Shown here: positions 1-7,924 of the stretch, in pieces
Position numbering within the stretch: the first letter of the stretch is position 1
How the letters are laid out: each line of letters opens with the position of its first letter
Assembly (NCBI RefSeq): GCF_012726295.1
Contig: NZ_JABAOB010000004.1
Coordinates: forward strand, 186,001 to 250,000
Length of the DNA: 64,000 nt
Reading direction: 5' to 3'
DNA from: Chitinophaga sp. Ak27
GTDB lineage: Bacteria; Bacteroidota; Bacteroidia; Chitinophagales; Chitinophagaceae
Notes under the pieces: model-generated
Seen by the model: only the letters and a program-made list of their open reading frames with translations
What the model was told of the DNA's origin: nothing
Database searches by the model: none
Made by a program: the position numbers and the translations under genes

Positions 1-2
1 TG

Positions 3-80
3 ATTGAAAGCGTGCTTTGCATACTGGGCGTCTCTCTGTTAGTGGCCCTGCGTCGGCCATTGGTCCAACTCCATCACTGA
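3..80 (+). CDS. C-terminal end of a membrane protein (partial, cut by window edge)
   Basis: The frame beginning at base 3 is open from the window edge to a TGA at 78-80 and encodes 25 residues: a hydrophobic stretch (VLCILGVSLLVAL) followed by a short basic tail (RRPLVQLHH). This is the usual shape of the last transmembrane helix and cytoplasmic tail of a transporter such as an MFS permease, but the piece is too short to assign a family. It converges on the acetyltransferase gene. Calling it coding is an inference from composition only. Confidence 0.4.
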   Translation: MESVLCILGVSLLVALRRPLVQLHH

Positions 81-89
81 TAGGGCAGA

Positions 90-122
90 AGCCGGATACC
101 TCAACACAAGAGGGATCCGGCT
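90..122. terminator. Hairpin at the convergent gene ends
   Basis: Perfect 8-bp arms AGCCGGAT (90-97) and ATCCGGCT (115-122) enclose a 17-nt loop that contains the stop codon of the minus-strand acetyltransferase gene. There is no T-run on either side, so it is at best an atypical terminator or mRNA 3'-end hairpin serving two convergent genes. Confidence 0.35.
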
Positions 123-682
123 CCTGTATTTCCATGGGTATCCAGCAGGAAGACGTATTCCAGTCCATCCGTTTCATCTACCACTTCATCTACTTTCATA
201 AAACCTAATCCCTGTACCAGGGATAAAGAAGCTATATTTTCCGGCGCTACCGACGCAATAAAACGATGTATGCCGGAGGTTTCCAGGGCCCATTGCATAA
301 CGCTGGTAATAGCTTCCCGCGCATATCCCCGGCGCTGGTGCCCGGGATAGATCTCATATCCCATCTCCGCAGCGTTTTCCCGGTAGAATTTTTCGGCAGG
401 AGATGAAGGCCTGCTGTGAAATCGTATCAGGCCAATCATTTTCATTTCCGCTTTCAGGATAATAGCCCTGGATGCCCAGGGGGCATACGCGGCATCTTGC
501 TGCAGCTGACGCAGGTCATGCGCCAGAGCATTGGGAGCATCCAGGAGTTCGGTGGAAACTGGAATACCCAGTAGCTGCCCGGCAGTTGCCGGATCCGGTA
601 CAAGGCAGGCCTGGGTAACTGCTGTGCCAAGCAGTCGTAGTATTAATCGCGGTGTTACAATATCTCCGGGAACAGTAAGCAT
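101..682 (-). CDS. GNAT family N-acetyltransferase (RimJ/RimL-like)
   Basis: The 193-residue protein has the normal length and layout of RimJ/RimL-type GNAT enzymes, which move an acetyl group from acetyl-CoA to an amine of a small molecule or a protein N-terminus. It opens with the typical TPRLILR strand (residues 10-16), has the acetyl-CoA pyrophosphate loop QRRGYA (116-121, the Q/R-x-x-G-x-A motif), and the family's late signature ENIASLSLVQGLGF (148-161). No signal peptide is seen, so it is cytoplasmic. The substrate cannot be read from the sequence. It stands alone, converging on the partial gene at the left edge and divergent from the RidA gene. Confidence 0.85.
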   Translation of the reverse strand: MLTVPGDIVTPRLILRLLGTAVTQACLVPDPATAGQLLGIPVSTELLDAPNALAHDLRQLQQDAAYAPWASRAIILKAEMKMIGLIRFHSRPSSPAEKFYRENAAEMGYEIYPGHQRRGYAREAITSVMQWALETSGIHRFIASVAPENIASLSLVQGLGFMKVDEVVDETDGLEYVFLLDTHGNTGAGSLLC

Positions 683-802
683 CTATCTGGTGTTATCTCT
701 TTATAAATATAATAATTAAATTGTGCTGCCGACTGTACTAACTAACCGAACACAGGTCAGTCGCGATAAAATAACCATATTCTAACAGCAAAATCTTCAT
801 GT

Positions 803-1213
803 ATGAGCTCCCAGGTACAGTATATTAATCCCGATGGTCTTTCAAAAAATCCGGCATTCTCACAGGTAGTCACTACCCATGGGAACGGAAAAACGATTTA
901 TGTCGGCGGACAGGATGCCGTCAATGCGCAGGGTGAAATAGTAGGCAAAGGAGATATTGGTGAGCAAACGGCACAAGTGATGGAAAATCTTCAAGCGGCG
1001 TTATGGGCTTGTGGTGCTACTTTTGAAAACCTGGTGAAATTAACGATATACATTGTGCAGGGACAGGATTTGTACCGTGGATTTCAGGCTTCCCAGAAAT
1101 ACCTGGGTCATTTGAAAAACCCGCCGGCTATATCCGGTCTTTTTGTGTCGGCGCTGGCCAGGCCCGATTTCCTGGTGGAAGTGGAGGCCGTGGCATTTGT
1201 TGCGGGCGAGTAA
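803..1213 (+). CDS. RidA family (YjgF/YER057c/UK114) protein
   Basis: A 136-residue single-domain protein of the RidA superfamily. Archetypal RidA hydrolyses reactive enamine/imine intermediates made by PLP enzymes. The family landmarks are present: TIYVGGQDAV near residue 31, a GDIGEQTAQVMENL segment, and the C-terminal ARPDFLVEVEAVAF where the arginine (about residue 120) matches the active-site Arg of E. coli RidA. The SxxVEIEA spacing after that Arg is not exact, so it may belong to a RidA subgroup (Rid1-7) rather than the archetype. The gene is monocistronic and convergent with the Crp/Fnr gene. Confidence 0.85.
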   Translation: MSSQVQYINPDGLSKNPAFSQVVTTHGNGKTIYVGGQDAVNAQGEIVGKGDIGEQTAQVMENLQAALWACGATFENLVKLTIYIVQGQDLYRGFQASQKYLGHLKNPPAISGLFVSALARPDFLVEVEAVAFVAGE

Positions 1214-1265
1214 ACCAGGAAGCTAGAATATGAGCCACGATTTTTATTGCTGGAGTGGTCCTCTT

Positions 1266-1853
1266 TTAGGATGACTTCACCATGCGTTGCGCATGCCTGA
1301 TCCGGCTGAGTGTTTCCCTGGAAACGCCCAGGTAAGAGGCAATCAGATGTAATGGGATGCGGTTGGCCAGGTGGGGGAAGGTGGCGACAAATTCGTGGTA
1401 TTTTTCTTCAGAAGTAGCGCTGATATGCATGCGGATCCTTTCCTGGCTGGCGTTGAGACTATTGGAAACAATACGGATCGAATAAGCTTTTAAAGCAGGA
1501 ATGGTGTCCATTAGCGTATTGAAATGATCGCGTGTCCACAGCAACACATAGGTATCTTCAATGGCTTCTATATAGTATTTCGACGGCGTTTGATGCATGT
1601 AGCTTTCATGATCAGTAAGCCAGGTTTGCTCGGGGGCAAAGCGCATAATATGTTCCGAGCCGTCGGACTTCAGCAGGTAAGATTTTAACAGCCCTTTTAT
1701 AATAAATATTTTGTAGAGGCATACTTCTCCTTCCTCCAGCAGCAGCTGCCTGCGGCGCACTTTCTTCGTGACAGATAACGATAATATTTGTTGCACCTCC
1801 TCGTGGGTAAGGGGCATCACAGACCGGAGGTAATTTTCGAAAACGTCAGACAT
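1266..1853 (-). CDS. Crp/Fnr family transcriptional regulator
   Basis: The 195-residue protein has an N-terminal cyclic-nucleotide-binding-like beta-barrel (about residues 10-125; RRRQLLLEEGEVC then FIIKGLLKSYLL) and a C-terminal helix-turn-helix (IPLHLIASYLGVSRETLSRIR, split around residues 165-188). It lacks the cysteine cluster of Fnr and the full cAMP-contact motif of Crp, like most of the many Crp/Fnr-type regulators of Bacteroidota, so its ligand is unknown. It is divergent from the SDR gene at 1980, and two copies of a 14-mer lie between them, making that gene and itself the likely targets. Confidence 0.88.
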   Translation of the reverse strand: MSDVFENYLRSVMPLTHEEVQQILSLSVTKKVRRRQLLLEEGEVCLYKIFIIKGLLKSYLLKSDGSEHIMRFAPEQTWLTDHESYMHQTPSKYYIEAIEDTYVLLWTRDHFNTLMDTIPALKAYSIRIVSNSLNASQERIRMHISATSEEKYHEFVATFPHLANRIPLHLIASYLGVSRETLSRIRHAQRMVKSS

Positions 1854-1891
1854 GGGTAACGGTTTTATACAGTTGACCGGTACAAAGGTAA

Positions 1892-1928
1892 GTCAAATGA
1901 CCTTGAAAAATTGTGTCAAATGTCCTTG
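1892..1928. promoter_or_regulatory. Paired 14-bp direct repeats, candidate operator of the Crp/Fnr regulator
   Basis: GTCAAATGACCTTG (1892-1905) and GTCAAATGTCCTTG (1915-1928) differ at one base and start 23 bp apart, about two helical turns. Each contains a short GTCA..TGAC-like inversion. They lie in the 126-bp divergent region between the Crp/Fnr gene and the SDR gene; the second copy ends at a TTG that would be a -33 element for a -7-like aaatTTG at about 1951-1957. That position suits repression of the SDR gene. Confidence 0.45.
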
Positions 1929-1979
1929 TAATGATGTAGTCTTCCGCTGCAAATTTGTAGCCGATCAAAAATTACATTT

Positions 1980-2873
1980 ATGCGTGTTTTTGTTACAGGA
2001 GCTACGGGGTTTATTGGTACTGCTGTAGTACAGGAGTTATTGCAGGCGGGCCACCAGGTAACGGGGCTGGCGCGTTCGGATGCCGGTGCCCGGTTGTTGG
2101 AAGCAGCAGGAGCGGGGGTACACCGTGGGGATATCAATGATGCGGATAGTCTGCAACGCGGTGCTGCCGCGGCGGATGGGGTCATCCACCTGGCCTTCAT
2201 TCATGATTTTGCCAACTTTGCCGCCAGTTGTGAGGCCGATCGCGGCGCTATCAGCGCCCTGGGAGCTGCATTGGAAGGCAGTCACCGGCCATTGGTGATA
2301 ACGTCGGGGACGTCGCTGGTACATAATGGCGGTATCGCTACTGAAAATGATGCGCCGGCAGCATCTCCACGTACTATTCCACGAGCCGCGTCGGAGGAGT
2401 TGGCGCTATCCCTGGTCACACGAGGTGTGCGTGCCTCCATTGTACGGCTGCCTCCAACGGTACATGGGGATGGGGATCATGGTTTTGTGCCTGCACTCAT
2501 CAACGTTGCGCGGGAAAAGAAGGTGGCAGCGTTTGTTGGCGATGGCAGTAACCGCTGGCCAGCGGTGCACCGCTTTGATGCGGCGCGGGTATTCCGGCTC
2601 GCACTCGAAAAAGGAGCAGCAGGTGCAAGGTATCATGCCGTGGCGGAAGAAGGCATCCCTACCCGCGATATTGCCGCTATGATAGGGAAGGGGTTACAGT
2701 TGCCGGTGGAGTCCAGGCCGCCGGAGGTTGCGCCGGATCACTTCGGCTGGATAGCCCAATTTTTTTCGTTGGACGTACCTGCCTCATGTAAACAAACCCG
2801 GGAACAGCTGGGGTGGGAGCCTGCACATCCTACGCTCATGGCCGACCTTGACCGGCCCGTTTATTTTAAATAA
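1980..2873 (+). CDS. NAD(P)-dependent SDR family oxidoreductase/epimerase
   Basis: The 297-residue protein begins directly with a Rossmann beta-alpha-beta unit, MRVFVTGATGFIG, carrying the GxxGxxG dinucleotide loop at residues 7-13. It resembles extended or atypical SDRs (NAD-dependent epimerase/dehydratase type). I do not see a clear YxxxK catalytic pair at the usual place after the TSGTSLVHNGG strand; the region reads RAASEELAL. This argues for an atypical SDR that may act as a reductase or redox-sensing NAD(P)-binding protein. It is divergent from a Crp/Fnr gene and probably controlled by it. A rho-independent terminator follows. Confidence 0.85.
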   Translation: MRVFVTGATGFIGTAVVQELLQAGHQVTGLARSDAGARLLEAAGAGVHRGDINDADSLQRGAAAADGVIHLAFIHDFANFAASCEADRGAISALGAALEGSHRPLVITSGTSLVHNGGIATENDAPAASPRTIPRAASEELALSLVTRGVRASIVRLPPTVHGDGDHGFVPALINVAREKKVAAFVGDGSNRWPAVHRFDAARVFRLALEKGAAGARYHAVAEEGIPTRDIAAMIGKGLQLPVESRPPEVAPDHFGWIAQFFSLDVPASCKQTREQLGWEPAHPTLMADLDRPVYFK

Positions 2874-2878
2874 CGTAT

Positions 2879-2908
2879 AGCCCTTCAGGTAGTCTGGAGG
2901 GCTTTTTT
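2879..2908 (+). terminator. Rho-independent terminator of the SDR gene
   Basis: A 10-bp stem, AGCCCTTCAG pairing with CTGGAGGGCT (one G-T pair), with a 5-nt loop, is followed by a run of T. It starts 6 bp after the SDR stop codon. Confidence 0.85.
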
Positions 2909-3035
2909 ATGCGTCCCATTTATATTTTCTTTGACAAGAAATGAAGTGCATTTTTTTTCTTCGAACAAAGATTTAAAATAAATTTTATCTACACCTATAC
3001 CGACTTATACATTTTGATATTATTTTTGGGCCCAA

Positions 3036-3440
3036 ATGAGACTAATAATAGGATATTTCCTGTCGTTATGTTTTCTTTTACTGGGAGGAAATGCGCACGC
3101 GCACAAAACAGGCGCCGCTCGTCTTTCAGCCTGGACCATCGAAAATACCATTCAGGCAGAATTGGTAGCTATGCAAACCAACAAAACGCCGGTATGTGAT
3201 GTTCCTGCTTCCAGCAGTGGAAAAATAGCCGACAGGATTAAAGCAACGGAAATCGACGAAGAAGGTGAATCTGGATCTTTCAGAAAACTGTTAGAGACCG
3301 GTATTAGCCGCATTACAGTTTTTTACACTCTCAGCGCAGGCAGTAGCCTTCCCAGCCACTTCCGCTACCTGCCTTTTTCCGCGCACGCCTTCAGTGCATC
3401 TGCCGATAGGTATATCGTGCATCGCGTTATCAGGATTTGA
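3036..3440 (+). CDS. Small secreted hypothetical protein
   Basis: A 134-residue protein of no family I recognise. It starts with a clear signal peptide: a hydrophobic core YFLSLCFLLLGG at residues 7-18 and an AHA cleavage-type site. The mature part is polar in the first half and ends with an aromatic/basic segment (RYIVHRVIRI). It lies 180 bp upstream of the RND efflux operon in the same direction and might be co-transcribed with it, as small exported proteins sometimes are. The gap between them contains open but startless frames. Existence as a gene rests on the signal peptide and composition. Confidence 0.6.
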   Translation: MRLIIGYFLSLCFLLLGGNAHAHKTGAARLSAWTIENTIQAELVAMQTNKTPVCDVPASSSGKIADRIKATEIDEEGESGSFRKLLETGISRITVFYTLSAGSSLPSHFRYLPFSAHAFSASADRYIVHRVIRI

Positions 3441-3620
3441 TTTTTACACTTTATTTCCCGTTTCATTGCAGGCATTATAATATCGCCTGAGCTGTTCCCA
3501 TATTGTTTACTGGGCGCTGATACCGTTTGTCTGCATAGCATGCTGCTATGGAGCCGGCCTTGTCATGTGTCCGCTGAAAAAAATATCCAGGCTAACCTGA
3601 ATTAATCATCATATACATTT

Positions 3621-4706
3621 ATGAAAAGAATCGTCATGCTCATGGGCTTGTATGCATTGTTGTGCCATACCAGCTGTAAGTCATCCAAAGGAGAAGAAAA
3701 AGAAGCCGCTACAAAATTCCTGGTTACCAGCCCGGTAAAGATGGATACCTCCGTTACCAGGGAATACGTTTGCCAGATACACTCTATCCGCAACATTGAA
3801 GTGAGGGCACAGGAAAAAGGTTACCTGCAAAGTGTTGCGGTAGATGAAGGCCAGCCGGTGAAAACCGGGCAGCTCCTGTTTAAGATTATGCCCAAACTGT
3901 ATGAAGCTGAACTGGCTAAAGTAGCCGCCGAAGCTAAAGCGGCGGAAATTGAGCTGCAGAACACCCAAACACTCGCCGACAAAAATGTGGTATCAAAGAA
4001 TGAGCTGGCCCTGGCTAATGCCAAATTACAAAAGGCTAAGGCAGAATTATCACTGGCCCAGGTACATCTCGCCTTTACGGAAATCCGGGCACCCTTCGAT
4101 GGTATCATCGACCGCTTGCATTTAAGACAAGGTAGCCTGGTAGGCGATGGCGATCTGTTAACCACCCTGTCGGACAACAGCCACATGTGGGTTTATTTCA
4201 ACGTATCAGAACCGGAATATCTGGATTATGAAGCCAGCGTAAAGTCGAAAGGCCCCTTGAAAGTAAACCTCCTGATGGCCAATAAACAGGTGTTTAAATA
4301 TCCCGGCGTAGTGGAAACTATCGAAGGAGAATTCAACAATGAAACCGGCAATATCGCCTTCAGGGCCAACTTCCCAAATCCCGATAAACTGCTGAGACAT
4401 GGAGAAACCGGTAGTATCCTCATGAACATAGCATTGAAAGATGCCTTGGTCATCCCCCAGAAAGCTACTATGGAAATCATGGATAAGAAATATGTGTTTG
4501 TGGTAGATAAAGATAATGTGGTAAAGCTCAGGGCCATCACGATTGGTGCGGAAATGCCCGACCTGTATGTAGTGAAAGAAGGCCTGGCGGCAGATGATAA
4601 AATATTACTGGAAGGTTTACGGAAAGTGAAGGACAACGATAAAATATCCTTCGACTACGAGGAGCCCGCGAAGGTAATCGCCCATTTAAAGTTGCCAACG
4701 GAATAA
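3621..4706 (+). CDS. RND efflux periplasmic adaptor (membrane fusion) lipoprotein
   Basis: The 361-residue protein is the adaptor that joins the inner-membrane RND pump to the outer-membrane channel. It has a lipoprotein-like signal (CHTSCKSS, Cys about residue 19), the first lipoyl half-motif near VAVDEGQPVKTGQLLFKI (about 72-90), a helical hairpin, the second half-motif FTEIRAPFDGIIDRL (about 150-165), and beta-barrel and membrane-proximal domains at the C-terminus. The length is normal for AcrA/MexA-type proteins. It is the first gene of a three-gene operon: the pump follows after 26 bp. Substrates cannot be predicted. Confidence 0.93.
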   Translation: MKRIVMLMGLYALLCHTSCKSSKGEEKEAATKFLVTSPVKMDTSVTREYVCQIHSIRNIEVRAQEKGYLQSVAVDEGQPVKTGQLLFKIMPKLYEAELAKVAAEAKAAEIELQNTQTLADKNVVSKNELALANAKLQKAKAELSLAQVHLAFTEIRAPFDGIIDRLHLRQGSLVGDGDLLTTLSDNSHMWVYFNVSEPEYLDYEASVKSKGPLKVNLLMANKQVFKYPGVVETIEGEFNNETGNIAFRANFPNPDKLLRHGETGSILMNIALKDALVIPQKATMEIMDKKYVFVVDKDNVVKLRAITIGAEMPDLYVVKEGLAADDKILLEGLRKVKDNDKISFDYEEPAKVIAHLKLPTE

Positions 4707-4732
4707 AGTAAACATCCAAAAACGATCACATA

Positions 4733-7700
4733 ATGTTCAATATATTTATGAAAAGGCCGGTCTTTGCCATCGTGATATCCCTGGGTATCATCTTCATGGG
4801 CATACTGGCTATTAATACACTGCCTACCTCGCAGTTCCCGTCTATTGCACCTCCCAGGGTAATTGTGAGCGTGGCTTATCCGGGCGCCAGCGCCGATGTG
4901 CTGGTAAAATCGGTGCTCATTCCCCTGGAGAAATCAGTGAATGGAGTACCGGGAATGAAGTATATGACGTCCGACGCTACCAGCGCAGGGGAAGCTAATA
5001 TACAGGTGGTATTCGATCTGGGTACAGACCCTAACCAGGCGGTGGTAAACGTAAAAAACCGTATTGAGCAGGTAACCAACCGCCTGCCCGAACTGGTACA
5101 ACGCGAGGGAATCGTGGTAAACATCCTGCAGCCTAACATGCTGATGTATGTAAACGTATACAGTAAAGATCCCAAGGCTGATGAAAACTTTCTGTACAAC
5201 TTTTCCAACGTCAATATCCTGCGTGAGCTGAGCAGGGTAAAAGGTATCGGTAATGCCCAGATCCTGGGTAGCCGGCAATACGCCATGCGTATCTGGCTGA
5301 AGCCCGACAGGATGCGCGCCTACAATATCTCTACGGAAGAAATTATGTCGGCGCTGGGTAGCCAGAGCGTCATCGGTTCCCCCGGGCGACTGGGACGCAG
5401 TGATGGTAAACGTTCAGAAGCACTCGAGTATGTGCTCACCTACCAGGGAAGGTATAACCAGCCAGAACAATATAAAGACGTGATCATCCGGGCCAACCCC
5501 AATGGGGAGCTGTTGCGGCTAAAAGATGTTGCGGATGTGGAGCTGGGTAGTGAGTTCTATGATATCTATTCCAACCTGAATAACCACCCGTCTGCGGCTA
5601 TTGTCTTGAAACAGACTTACGGCAGTAATGCCAGCGAAGTAATTAAGAATGTGAAAGCCAAGCTGGAAGAACTGAAAGGGTCTTTCCCGCCGGGAATGGA
5701 TTATGAAATCAGCTACGATGTGTCCAACTTCCTGGACGCTTCTATCGAGAAAGTAGTACATACCCTGGGAGAGGCCTTTGTGCTGGTGGCCATCGTAGTA
5801 TTCCTGTTCCTGGGCGACTGGCGCTCTACACTCATTCCTACGCTGGCGGTACCGGTGTCGCTGGTAGGGGCTTTCTTCTTCATGCAGGTATTTGGCCTGA
5901 CGATCAACCTCATCACGCTGTTTGCATTAGTGCTGGCTATCGGTATCGTGGTAGATAACGCTATTGTGGTGATTGAAGCGGTGCATGCCAAAATGGAGGA
6001 AGAGCATCTTTCACCCTATGCGGCCACGAAAAAAGTGCTACATGAAATCAGTGGCGCCATTGTGGCGATCACTTTTGTAATGGCAGCAGTATTTATCCCG
6101 GTAGCATTCATGTCGGGGCCGGTAGGTATTTTTTACCGCCAGTTTTCTATTACCATGGCCACTTCCATTGTGTTGTCTGGTGTGGTAGCGCTTACGCTCA
6201 CCCCGGTGCTTTGTGCTATCCTGCTGAAAAATAACCACGGGCAGCCCCGGAAGAAAACGCCGATGAACAGGTTCCTGGATGCTTTCAACCGCGGGTTTGA
6301 AAAGCTAACGGGAAAGTATACACGATTAATGGAAAAGATCGTGAACCGCCGCGTGGTCACCTTTGCTATCCTGGCAGCATTCGGCTTCGGCATCTTTGGT
6401 ATTGGTAAAACATTGCCTTCGGGTTTTATTCCGAGTGAAGACCAGGGCATGATCTACGCCATTATCCAAACACCGCCGGGTTCTACGTTGGAAAGAACAA
6501 ACGACCTCGCTAAAAAGGTACAGGAAATCGCCGAACATGTGGAAGGCATCCAGTCGGTATCGGCGCTGGCAGGATATGAAGTACTTACAGAAGGCCGTGG
6601 TTCCAATGCCGGTACTTGTTTGATCAACCTTAAAGGCTGGTCAGAGCGTAAACATTCGGTGAACCAGGTAATTGCCGAGCTGGAAGAAAAATGTCGCGAT
6701 ATTCCCGGCGCTACCATCGAATTCTTTGGTCCGCCGGCGGTTCCGGGCTACGGCGCAGCAGGTGGTTTCTCCCTGCGTTTGCTCGACAAGACCAATGGCG
6801 ATGACTATAAGGAAATGGAAAAGGTGAACGATGAATTTATGGCGGCGTTGAGAAAACGGAAAGAGCTGACGGGCCTGTTTACCTTCTACAGCGCTAACTA
6901 CCCGCAGTATGAACTGCAAATAGATAACCAGGCGGCCATGCAGAAAGGTGTTTCTATCGCAAAAGCGATGGACAACCTGTCAATCCTCATCGGTAGTACC
7001 TATGAGTTGGGATTCATCCGCTTCGGCAACTTCCTCAAGGTATATGTGCAGGCAGCACCGGAATACAGGCGTCTGCCGGATGACCTGATGAACCTCTACG
7101 TGAAGAACAACCGGGAAGAAATGGTGCCTTATTCTGCTTTCATGAGCATCAAAAAAACACATGGACTGAATGAGATCACCCGGTACAACATGTATAATTC
7201 ATCGGCTATCCGCGGTGAGCCTGCAGCAGGATATAGCAGTGGTGAGGCGATAGAGATCATCCAGGAAGTGGCGGCTAAAACATTGCCTCACGGATATGGC
7301 ATCGACTGGGAGGGCTTATCCAAGGACGAAGCCGGCCGCGGCAATGAAGCGTTATACATCTTCCTGGTGGTATTATTCTTTGTATACCTGATCCTGGCGG
7401 CACAATATGAAAGTTTCGTATTGCCGTTGGCGGTGGTGCTTTCGCTTCCCGCCGGCGTTTTCGGCTCGTTCCTGCTGCTCAAGTTTATGGGCTTATCGAA
7501 TGATATCTATGCCCAGGTGGGATTGATTATGCTGGTGGGACTGCTGGGTAAGAATGCAGTGCTGATCGTTGAATTTGCCGCCCAGCAGCATCGTTTAGGC
7601 ATGACCGTGTTCCAGGCGGCAATCGAGGGCGCCCGTACGCGTTTTCGCCCCATCCTGATGACGTCGCTGGCTTTTATTGCGGGTCTGATACCCCTGGTAT

Positions 7701-7924
7701 TTGCCACCGGTCCGGGCGCCATCGGTAACCGCACCATTGGTTCGGCTTCCCTGGGAGGCATGTTGATAGGCACCCTGTTCGGGGTCATCCTCATCCCGGG
7801 GCTGTATTACATATTCGGTACCATCGCGGCGAAACGTAAGTTGATAAAAGATGAAGATGTAAAACCGTTGACCGAACGTAAGATCATCATTATGGAAGAA
7901 GACAATTTTAACCCAGGAAAATGA
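4733..7924 (+). CDS. RND efflux transporter, inner membrane pump (HAE1/AcrB-like)
   Basis: A 1063-residue protein with the internally duplicated RND architecture: twelve membrane helices and two large periplasmic loops (about residues 30-335 and 555-870). The start FMKRPVFAIVISL is typical of AcrB-type pumps. In helix 4 the proton-relay pair reads V-V-D408-N409-A, so the first Asp of AcrB (D407) is kept but the second (D408) is Asn; the helix 10 lysine is kept in GLLGKNAVLIVEFA. It uses the proton gradient to export drugs or other amphiphiles through the adaptor and the outer-membrane channel. Its stop codon overlaps the next start (ATGA), implying translational coupling. Confidence 0.95.
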   Translation: MFNIFMKRPVFAIVISLGIIFMGILAINTLPTSQFPSIAPPRVIVSVAYPGASADVLVKSVLIPLEKSVNGVPGMKYMTSDATSAGEANIQVVFDLGTDPNQAVVNVKNRIEQVTNRLPELVQREGIVVNILQPNMLMYVNVYSKDPKADENFLYNFSNVNILRELSRVKGIGNAQILGSRQYAMRIWLKPDRMRAYNISTEEIMSALGSQSVIGSPGRLGRSDGKRSEALEYVLTYQGRYNQPEQYKDVIIRANPNGELLRLKDVADVELGSEFYDIYSNLNNHPSAAIVLKQTYGSNASEVIKNVKAKLEELKGSFPPGMDYEISYDVSNFLDASIEKVVHTLGEAFVLVAIVVFLFLGDWRSTLIPTLAVPVSLVGAFFFMQVFGLTINLITLFALVLAIGIVVDNAIVVIEAVHAKMEEEHLSPYAATKKVLHEISGAIVAITFVMAAVFIPVAFMSGPVGIFYRQFSITMATSIVLSGVVALTLTPVLCAILLKNNHGQPRKKTPMNRFLDAFNRGFEKLTGKYTRLMEKIVNRRVVTFAILAAFGFGIFGIGKTLPSGFIPSEDQGMIYAIIQTPPGSTLERTNDLAKKVQEIAEHVEGIQSVSALAGYEVLTEGRGSNAGTCLINLKGWSERKHSVNQVIAELEEKCRDIPGATIEFFGPPAVPGYGAAGGFSLRLLDKTNGDDYKEMEKVNDEFMAALRKRKELTGLFTFYSANYPQYELQIDNQAAMQKGVSIAKAMDNLSILIGSTYELGFIRFGNFLKVYVQAAPEYRRLPDDLMNLYVKNNREEMVPYSAFMSIKKTHGLNEITRYNMYNSSAIRGEPAAGYSSGEAIEIIQEVAAKTLPHGYGIDWEGLSKDEAGRGNEALYIFLVVLFFVYLILAAQYESFVLPLAVVLSLPAGVFGSFLLLKFMGLSNDIYAQVGLIMLVGLLGKNAVLIVEFAAQQHRLGMTVFQAAIEGARTRFRPILMTSLAFIAGLIPLVFATGPGAIGNRTIGSASLGGMLIGTLFGVILIPGLYYIFGTIAAKRKLIKDEDVKPLTERKIIIMEEDNFNPGK

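Noticed and set aside
3021..3028. TATTTTTG as promoter -7 box for the small secreted protein
   Set aside because: It matches TAnnTTTG but would start transcription 1-2 bases before the ATG and has no -33 partner; likely a chance match in AT-rich DNA.
3441..3620. Startless open frames between the small secreted protein and the RND adaptor
   Set aside because: One 37-codon frame ends in a helix-like stretch and basic tail, but there is no start codon and no clear family.
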